DNA from: Acholoe squamosa
Taxonomy: Eukaryota > Annelida > Polychaeta > Phyllodocida > Polynoidae
Direction: 5' to 3'
Assembly (NCBI GenBank): GCA_949317995.1
Contig: OX439036.1
Span: 25,813,854-25,877,853 of the forward strand
Length of the DNA: 64,000 bases
The position numbers were made by a program, and so were the translations under genes. Below are positions 57,492 to 64,000 of this stretch, piece after piece. Below the pieces are notes generated by a model. That model did not search any database. It was not told where the DNA came from and saw only the letters and a program-made list of their open reading frames with translations. How positions within the stretch are numbered: position 1 is the stretch's first letter; every line of letters starts with the position of its first letter.

Positions 57492-60400
57492 GTAAAGTAA
57501 GCTTATATCGTAATGTACCCACTATGCAATTAGCGCGCCTCCCCCCGCCCCCCCCCCCCCCCACTAAGAACTGAATCTGCAAAAAAAAATCGGATACCCA
57601 TGTGGAATGACGCATCGTGATGAGTATTTGGATTCCCCATATTTAGTTTTGACCCCCCCCCCCCCCCGTGTGAAGGTTTATTGGGTTTTGCCACCCCCCA
57701 CCAAAAGGTTCTCAGGGCTTGACAAATCAGTTTGGAGACTGTGTGCCCACTAGGCACAAGGGCAAAAAAAGTTGTGCCCAATAGGCAAGATCGGTGCCCA
57801 ACACCTTTGCTTTCTATACTAAAAATTACATATTTAGATAAATGGAACACATATAGTTTTAAGATGGCTTTAGTAGCACAATCTGAAAATTTTGTTGTGC
57901 CCAGTGTTTTTTTTATTGAGTCACAGGCATTGGGCACAGTGATTTGTCGAGCCCTCAGTTCTTTTTCAAAATGACCCTCCCCCCCTCTATATCTAACAAG
58001 CCCCCCCCCTCCCCCCACCTGGCAATAAATAACTCGGCCCTAATACCTAGCCTAGGTACCGTACTACTACTAGTACAATGTAATAGGGCCTACACAGTGT
58101 CAGCGGTGATTTATATCAGTATCACCAACATTTTAGGGTCTACCCCTGAATCGGTGTGGGGTTGGGTCGTGATAACTTTGATCATAGGGCCTATTGTTGG
58201 GGAGGTAAGAAATAAATGTGCTGGTCTGCAAAAAAAATCCAGCCCCCCCCCCACCTAGCAATAAATGACTCATTCTTTAGCCTCTTTTGGAAAGTACGAT
58301 CAGAATATTGATTGGCTGCGATATCACTTGATTTAGCAACTAAATAAGTCACATGACCAACAGTGGCGATCGAGACATGTTACGTAAAGCCTGCAAAAGA
58401 ACTTTTACAATGATTAAATTGTAAGGCTGTTATTTCAAACTTTGACTCACCTTACGGTATCACACTTATTATTCACAGAGTTAATCACTGATTCACCTCA
58501 ATATTGTATCGATCACCATTCTAGAAACGGCCTTACATGTATGTCATGATTCCATTCTTACCATCCTTGAACGCCCATGTGTTTTGTTTTTTTTTCATAT
58601 TTCAGTCATAACACACAACGCACTCAATGGGACCATCCTATTCTTACCAAGACGTTTGAAGAATTGGGTAAGTTGAGACAGTTTGTACCAAAAAGGATTG
58701 AAGGTCTATCTTTACCAGTAGGAACAATAAAAAAGAAAATGTGCATAGATGCACTTTTCACAGCTCCATAGTTGCAAATTAATCTTTATGAAAATTTGAG
58801 TATGTTCCTATATTATGTTAAGTAGAATGCTAACCCCCCCCCCCCATTCAAATCAGTTCATGTGCCACCCACCTTATTTTCAGTCGACATGAACAGCATT
58901 CGTTATGCAGCTTACCGTACTGCCATGAAGCTGAGATTCATTCAGAAGCGGCTGGGGTGTAAGTATATCTATCATGTGAACATCTTTATTCCATTTTAAC
59001 TACTAGCACATGAGCAAGAAATTATTGATGTAGTCTTTCCTGAAGAAAAATCCCAGCTGTATAAGTTATAATAACAACAATGTATATGAGAACTGACAAT
59101 GTGTACTGTATCATAAGGGTTTGCCACGTTTTGATATTAGCTGAATATTCTACCCCTGTAGAGTGCATACTGCTAATGGTATGTTGTCTAACCAGTCTTG
59201 ATTTCTCAGTTGATCAGGTTTCTATACATGCTTTGCAAACGGTACTGGAGAGACGTGGGCTAGCTGGTGGTGTGGATACTGTGGTGGACTGTGTCGATCT
59301 ATATGGCATTCTAATCGACATCTTTCAAGTCGCCCGAAGCACTGCACAGAATCTGACAATTGAGCAACAGGCAGAAGTATCGCTGAACTTACTTCTAAAC
59401 CTATATGATGTGTATGTGGTATCTTGCTATGTAGCCCATTAGCCTTTGTGTACCTACTGCATTTAAAATACCATAGTGCCTTGTCTAGAAAAAAATTCAA
59501 ATAGCATCACTCTGATTCTAAGCAATGTGATTCAATGTATTTTCAAAATTCAAAGCCCTATCACAGTGGGTTTCGCCCGCGTTCCTATACTACTTTAGAA
59601 GTTGGCGGAGGATTTGGAAAGATTTTAGCACATCCCCTCACCTCACCTGTGTAAAATGAGTATAAGCCGCGCCTTGAACACAAACTTCTATGATACCTCT
59701 TTTTGTCTTAAATAAATTCTAACCTTGATAAGGTATTGTAAAATGTACAACTTAACATGATTTTCATGTTGATGTTTTTTCTCTGTAGGAACCGTACTGG
59801 CTGCGTTCGTCTCGTTTCTGTCAAAGTAGGAATCGCTACCATCTGTTCAGCACGACTGTCTGAAAAGTATCGTTGTAAGTATGATGTAATTGTAATAATT
59901 GACGTCTGTAATACATTATAGATGGAAAGAAGGTTAAAACCTGATTCTGAATCATATTGAGCAGAAAATGACTTTCTCGAAACTGAAGAATGAAATTTAC
60001 CAGTCAGAATCACTGGGTGTTTTTGCCAGAGTATGGCAAGCATATCACCATCAGAACCACAATTTTTGAGCTAGCAGGAGAGTAGGTCAGTTTTAAAAAA
60101 AAAATCTTATTTGATAACTTATAATTTTGCTGTATCGTTCTCTTTCTAGACTTCTTCCACCAGTTTGCTGATCATACAAATCATCTCACTCGAAAATCGG
60201 TGGCATGTCTCCTCCATGACCTTATTCAGGCAAGTATAACATTTTTTTTTTTGCTATAATCTTCGCGCTCAGGTTATCATTATCAAAGTTTTGCTAAATA
60301 TTCTAGATATAGCTACAGTTGATTTATAAACTCTTCCGTGTGAAACCAGGATTTTTGGAAGTAAAGAACCCATGAGATTTAAAAAGATTCTTGAATGTCA

Positions 60401-63400
60401 TGAGTGACATGATTAACGTAAGACTGCTTTAAAACAGTTATTCTGATTATTTTCAGATCCCGGAGGTAATGAATGAAAGTCAGCCATTTGGAGGACTCAA
60501 TGTCTCTGCTGCCGTTGAGAGTTGTTTCTCTATGGTAAGTACCAAGTACCATAGTACCTTGCGTATAAGGCGCACCCTGGCACTACCTTTGCAGTACTAC
60601 TGTTCTATAATAAGTATACCAGTCCAAACGAAAAAATCCCTCACAAAGCATTCGGTCCTGCAGATTTCATCATTCTGCCGGCCCATTATTATTGACAAGA
60701 AAGAAAGATATGAAAACCACAAAAATGTAGCCTAAGGTCCCATGCTTACAGCCAGACATTCAGTCCTGCAGTTCGCAAATTTCTGCTTGCCCGGCAGCAA
60801 TTTTGCCAGCAAAAGCCGGTGTCCCACGATTTTTCGTATTTACTGATATACCCCGCCTATTAGATGCACCCACTCTTTTGGGAGATTCCATAAGACACAG
60901 TTCAGGGTGTACCTTATATGCGGGCTGGCATTGTTTGCAGGAACCGTGGTTTGATCCTACCAAGTTTAAAAAAAAAAAAACACAAAAATAAACAAACTTA
61001 CCAGATATAGTATGAAACAGATATTGATCATTTCAGTATTTTAGATGTTATCACATTATCTGGCTGAATTCATGTTCATAAAAAAAACACTCAAAATTCT
61101 AGGTGTGGGGCTCTATGGGTGCAACAGAGGACGTGTTCTTGTCATGGTTACTAAGGGAACCACAAACACTGGTCTGGCTGCCCACAATGCACCGTCTGGC
61201 AGCCGCCGAGTCAGGTAAGTCTTTTTTGGTGTGTGTAAATTCTTTTATTTACTCTGGTACATGTATTTATAATGTTGGTAGGGTAGAGTCCCTTGTTTTA
61301 AGGCACGATATGTTTAACTATTTAGAAAAGAAATATAGATGAATAATGATGATAACAAAAAACATTTTTACCTTTTCAGTGAAGCACGAGTCAAAATGTA
61401 ACGTATGTAAGGCCTATCCCATCGTGGGTTTCCGTTACAAGTGCCTTAAGTGCTTCAACTATGACATGTGCCAGCAGTGTTTCTTTACGGGCCGACTCTC
61501 CAAAAGTCATAAGTTTAAGCACCCTACCCAGGAATACTGTGTCACAGTAAGTACCTGTACTTACCCAATTTAATTCTAGTATACTAAGGCCACTCCAAAA
61601 AGAAGTTGTTTCTCATCACTACCGTAATCTCTCGCGTATAAGGCGCACCCCCAACTCAGGGAGGTCTGTTTCACGTATAAGGCGCACCTCTGAGGGCAGA
61701 TTTTTGTCAGTTTAGTACTGTTCTATAGTAAAAAATACCCCCCCCCTATAAGGCGCACCCCAAACTCAAGGCAATTTACCTCCCACGTATAAGAACCAGC
61801 AGCATTTTGTTTGGCCTATAAGACGCACCTTATACACGGGAGATTACAGTAAGCAATGAAAAAAGTGACGAGGGAGGATTTTATTTAATTATTTATTTTT
61901 TGGAACAGCAGCAGATAAAGATCAAAACCTATGCGTCGCAGTTGTCTGTGGGTAAGAAAAAATGCCCTTTAAAAGTCAAGTTATTATTAACATTTAAAAA
62001 GTGTGGAAATGGTCACTATTCATAGCTAGCTGCATTGCTGGGCCCTAAGCTGTAATTTGATACCAAACTTGACTATCTTTGTCCATTTTTCAATGTATTT
62101 TCATCAGAAAGTTCTAACCAAGAAAAAAAAAACACTTAAATGACGATTTTTCTGACGAGGGCGGTGATGAGAAACAAGTTTTTTTTCGAGTTGCCTAACC
62201 CGTGGTGTGAAGCCATATAATAACAAGTGTACTGCAAGATCAGTATAACCAGGCATTTCTATTTCGCATAAGATCTATGCATTTCATAAATTGCAGTTGA
62301 TAACCAGTAAATCTTAGTTGAATGGCTCTATTTCTGACGTGTCTATTTTCTTTCATGTACAATCAAAGCAGAAGCATATATGCGTATTATGGTATTAATA
62401 AAAGGATTACCCTGATGCTTTAATAAATAATTATGAACGTGATGTGTGTATGTATTTTTGAAGTATCATTTATCAATTCTACTTCTAGACAACATCCAAG
62501 GAAGACACAAAAGCCTTCATGAAAACTCTGAGGAATAACCTGAGTAAGAAACATAGGAACAAACAAAAACTGCGTTATCTACCTATATACGGGTCAGAGG
62601 AAGCACGAGGCTTAGACGAACGGTAAGTAAACCCTTTAGAGTCACAAGCATTTACCGTAAAATCCAGCGTATATAGCCGAGGGTTATAGACCATCTTAGA
62701 TCCAATTGAAAGGGACAGGGGTTATGTTATAACAGCACGGGGGGATGCCTACACTTACCCATTGATTAGAATAACGTGTTCAGTAAGATAGAGTGGCGTT
62801 TCTACCACAAACCAACGACCACCAGCGTTAAGTAAACTTTGGTAAATAAATAAACTCATTGTGTGCATATATGCGAGGTTTTATGGTCGTGGGAAATGCA
62901 CAATTGTATAATGAATAGATTATGGACTCACCATGTGTCTAATCCCAAATATTTCATAAAAAATGTCATACTGTCATTTTCTCAATATGTTAAACCTTGT
63001 ATATGTAGGTTATAAATAATATACCGTAATCTCCCGCGTATAAGGCGCATCCCGCGTATAAGGCGCACCCAGAGTTTGAGAATATGGTCAAAAAAATAAA
63101 AAATTCATAATTTTTGTTCTAATGAATGGATTTTCAAAATTCAAAAAGCTATGTGTAGTTTTGACCCCCGTGACCCTCCTGGACCCCAAATGCAGCAGAT
63201 GAACTTATATGGGAGTGTAATATATCAAAAGAAAGGTCTTGGTGTCCCCCTTGTGGATCCAATGAGAACTAAAACCCCCCGTATAAGACGCGCCTTATAC
63301 GCGGGAGATTACGGTATACATAATTGATCCAAAAAGTCGATAGGATATTACATGTATATTCAAAACACAATATTAAGATTGACTACTACGATCTATTGAC

Positions 63401-63936
63401 CCTTGCGATGTTCCCGATTCCTGTAGTGGCCAGGAGGACGTGCCCCCACCAGACATGCACTCTATGATAACCAACAAGGCCAACAAGCTGTCCTCCCAGG
63501 CCCAGCTCTCAAGGCACACATCAGATGTACAGACCAAACAACCCAGAATAAAGGAGGATGAACATCTCACACAAAATCATCTGGTAATAAAGGAATTCTT
63601 TCTGTCCCTTTTTATCTTTGGTAACCATATTGCTTAAGTCAGTAGTTTTAACATCATTGGATTGATGGTAAATGGGGGGGGGCAAAAGAAAGAATCTGAC
63701 TCTGAGGAGGAGGGCCGGAAAAATTTTGATAATGTGTCGCCACAATACACCAGTAACATGAGATGCGCGTAGAATTAATCATGCTAGTAATACCATAGTA
63801 AGATGTCCCTCTGTAGAAAATAAGTGTTCTATGGTGATTTTTAGACTGTTGATCGAGTGGACGCATTACACCAGCTTGAAGATAATCAACGTAAAGAACT
63901 AGAAAGTGTGATTGGACATTTAGAAAATGAAAACAG
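57431..63936 (+). CDS. Dystrotelin-like dystrophin-superfamily protein, 12 exons, partial at both ends
   Basis: Dystrophin-family proteins link membrane glycoprotein complexes to the cytoskeleton; the WW, EF-hand and ZZ block binds dystroglycan in dystrophin. The role of dystrotelin is poorly known. Exons 57431-57491, 58606-58667, 58884-58958, 59210-59411, 59789-59874, 60150-60229, 60457-60534, 61103-61214, 61380-61546, 62489-62622, 63427-63583 and 63845-63936 join in phase into about 435 residues. Order: complete WW, two EF-hand-like regions, ZZ finger with all C/H ligands, a linker, then a leucine-rich coiled coil that runs off the window. CLKC in the ZZ, FLSW before it and TLRNNL after it match dystrotelin as I remember it. 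The WW and the DEHL coiled-coil block match dystrophin. True dystrophin lacks the CxxC of the ZZ. A start codon was not found. Confidence 0.9.
57713..57957. mobile_element. 5-bp-duplication MITE, copy B (in the first visible intron)
   Basis: CAGGGCTTGACAAATCA at 57713 and GATTTGTCGAGCCCTCA ending 57957, flanked by GTTCT on both sides (57708-57712 and 57958-57962). Same family as 42054-42323 but inverted. C-runs near 57541-57562, 57653-57667 and 57978-58017 surround it. The rest of intron 57492-58605 holds nothing recognised. Confidence 0.85.
58606..58667 (+). CDS. Dystrotelin-like exon b: WW domain, second half
   Basis: After TTTCATATTTCAG it reads [11 protein letters not shown], the second Trp and WDHP end found in dystrophin, then ILTKTFEEL to TTGG|GTAAGT. 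62 nt. Confidence 0.93.
58884..58958 (+). CDS. Dystrotelin-like exon c: start of EF-hand region 1
   Basis: [20 protein letters not shown] and QKRLG follow a TTATTTTCAG acceptor; the [12 protein letters not shown] helix is a hallmark of the superfamily. Phase 1 both ends, donor GGGGT|GTAAGT. Confidence 0.95.
59210..59411 (+). CDS. Dystrotelin-like exon d: EF-hand region 1
   Basis: After TGATTTCTCAG it encodes [20 protein letters not shown], a [12 protein letters not shown] helix and [10 protein letters not shown], matching the LNWLLNVYD of dystrophin. Donor GATGT|GTATGT, phase 2. Confidence 0.93.
59789..59874 (+). CDS. Dystrotelin-like exon e: EF-hand region 2
   Basis: [20 protein letters not shown] and ARLSEKYR after TTTTCTCTGTAG; matches the GRTGRIRVLSFKTGIISLC stretch of dystrophin. 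Donor CGTT|GTAAGT, phase 1. Confidence 0.95.
60150..60229 (+). CDS. Dystrotelin-like exon f, followed by a GC donor
   Basis: [20 protein letters not shown] and LLHDLIQ after CTCTTTCTAG. The exon must end at ATTCAG to stay in frame with IPEV of the next exon; the intron then starts GCAAGT, the standard form of a GC-AG intron. Confidence 0.92.
60457..60534 (+). CDS. Dystrotelin-like exon g: end of EF-hand region 2
   Basis: [20 protein letters not shown] and ESCFSM; compare IPxxxGExxxFGGSNIEPSV in dystrophin. Acceptor GATTATTTTCAG, donor ATG|GTAAGT, phase 0 at both ends. Confidence 0.95.
60549..60932. mobile_element. Decayed CCGTAA-family MITE (intron)
   Basis: CCATAGTACCTTGCGTATAA then GGCGCACC on the left, and GTACCTTATATGCGGGCTGG on the right. 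Strongly diverged. Confidence 0.5.
61103..61214 (+). CDS. Dystrotelin-like exon h: linker to the ZZ finger
   Basis: [20 protein letters not shown] and [17 protein letters not shown]. The VWLPxxHRxAAAE block is near-invariant in the family; FLSW is the dystrotelin form (dystrophin FLDW). Donor TCAG|GTAAGT, phase 1. Confidence 0.95.
61380..61546 (+). CDS. Dystrotelin-like exon i: ZZ zinc finger
   Basis: [40 protein letters not shown], then SKSHKFKHP. Cysteines in CNVC, CLKC and CQQC plus one more (KC) and His in SKSH and KHP give two zinc sites in the ZZ pattern. Dystrophin replaces the middle CxxC by SLKH. Confidence 0.96.
61622..61849 (-). mobile_element. CCGTAA-type MITE, short subfamily (intron)
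   Basis: TA-flanked; ends CCGTAATCTCTCGCGTATAA and ACACGGGAGATTACAG. The CAGCATTTTGTTTGGC block near 61799 places it in the short subfamily in minus orientation. Confidence 0.92.
62489..62622 (+). CDS. Dystrotelin-like exon j: post-ZZ linker
   Basis: [20 protein letters not shown] then a basic [14 protein letters not shown] and an acidic [10 protein letters not shown]. TTSxED also occurs in dystrophin; TLRNNL in dystrotelin. Donor ACG|GTAAGT, phase 2. Confidence 0.93.
62655..62886. mobile_element. Diverged CCGTAA-family MITE (intron)
   Basis: TA-bounded left end CCGTAAAATCCAGCGTATAT and right end ATATATGCGAGGTTTTATGG. The interior has no match to the other subfamilies. Confidence 0.6.
63024..63314 (+). 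mobile_element. CCGTAATCTCCC-type MITE, long subfamily (intron)
   Basis: 291 bp, TA-flanked, ends CCGTAATCTCCCGCGTATAA and its perfect complement. Contains the TTCAAAATTCAAAAAGCTAT and GGTCTTGGTGTCCCCCTTGT blocks. Lies about 110 bp before the exon at 63427. Confidence 0.95.
63427..63583 (+). CDS. Dystrotelin-like exon k: before the coiled coil
   Basis: After [32 protein letters not shown], then polar residues rich in Ser/Gln and [11 protein letters not shown]. The DEHL motif starts the first coiled-coil helix in dystrophin and dystrobrevin. Donor CTG|GTAATA, phase 0. Confidence 0.88.
63845..63936 (+). CDS. Dystrotelin-like exon l: coiled coil
   Basis: [20 protein letters not shown] and [11 protein letters not shown], a heptad-like helix resembling the ERGELERILADLEEENR segment of dystrophin. 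Acceptor GATTTTTAG, donor ACAG|GTGAGG, phase 2. The gene continues beyond 64000. Confidence 0.9.
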
Positions 63937-64000
63937 GTGAGGTTTATTTTGATGTGTTATTCTTGGTGATTGACATTGACTATATATTTTGTAAATTTCC

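Noticed and set aside
57530-58018. 162-codon minus-strand frame
   Set aside because: It runs through C-runs and the 5-bp-duplication MITE inside a dystrotelin-like intron; antisense artefact.
59080-59209. Coding start upstream of the exon at 59210
   Set aside because: This is the intronic part of an open frame; the TTTCTCAG acceptor at 59209 and the family alignment mark the real exon start.
61911-61953. Possible cassette exon encoding [14 protein letters not shown]
   Set aside because: Inserting it would break the frame between the ZZ exon and the TTSKED exon.
1-64000. CRISPR arrays, bacterial operons or phage-like systems
   Set aside because: Repeats here are transposon ends, satellites and microsatellites; gene structure is eukaryotic throughout.

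Overview
This window looks like nuclear DNA of an invertebrate animal. The genes are split by GT-AG introns, intergenic space is AT-rich, and repeats dominate. Both protein genes are animal families whose closest remembered relatives are vertebrate-like, so an invertebrate deuterostome (hemichordate, echinoderm or cephalochordate) is my best guess; the sequence does not prove it. I see nothing prokaryotic: no operons, CRISPR arrays or rRNA.

Two real genes are present, head to head about 13 kb apart. On the minus strand, 43851 down to 29324, is KEAP1, the BTB-BACK-Kelch substrate adaptor of the CUL3 ubiquitin ligase that controls NRF2. Four coding exons give 598 residues, with every NRF2-pocket residue I can check conserved but the main electrophile-sensor cysteine replaced. 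On the plus strand, from 57431 past the right edge, is a dystrophin-superfamily gene of dystrotelin type: WW, EF-hand-like region, ZZ zinc finger and a leucine-rich coiled coil. Twelve exons are joined in phase and one intron has a GC donor. Its first exon(s) were not found.

The rest is a transposon graveyard with some strikingly young parts. From 1 to 14 kb: a broken LINE reverse transcriptase split by a TA-flanked foldback element, a hAT-like MITE, and two copies of a TA-flanked MITE ending CCGTAATCTCCC. From 14.2 to 22.0 kb: a composite foldback repeat holding a 166-bp satellite, a TIR-bounded block built of GGTCAAAGAGCC motifs, a 160-bp repeat carrying a MITE, a tRNA-like SINE and a minisatellite. 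From 22 to 29 kb: an AT microsatellite, another MITE and a Penelope-like GIY-YIG endonuclease remnant. KEAP1 intron 2 (11.9 kb) holds a 2.2-kb TTAA-flanked element and a nearly spacerless 2.26-kb inverted repeat. From 44 to 55.7 kb: PIF/Harbinger-like elements, three copies of a 774-bp element with perfect 7-bp target duplications, a related 1.2-kb element nested in a MITE, and several long hairpins. The dystrotelin-like introns carry four more MITEs of the CCGTAA family and one 5-bp-duplication MITE.

All calls come from reading the sequence and from memory of the families. No search was run. Exon joins rest on reading-frame phase, splice consensus and family alignment.
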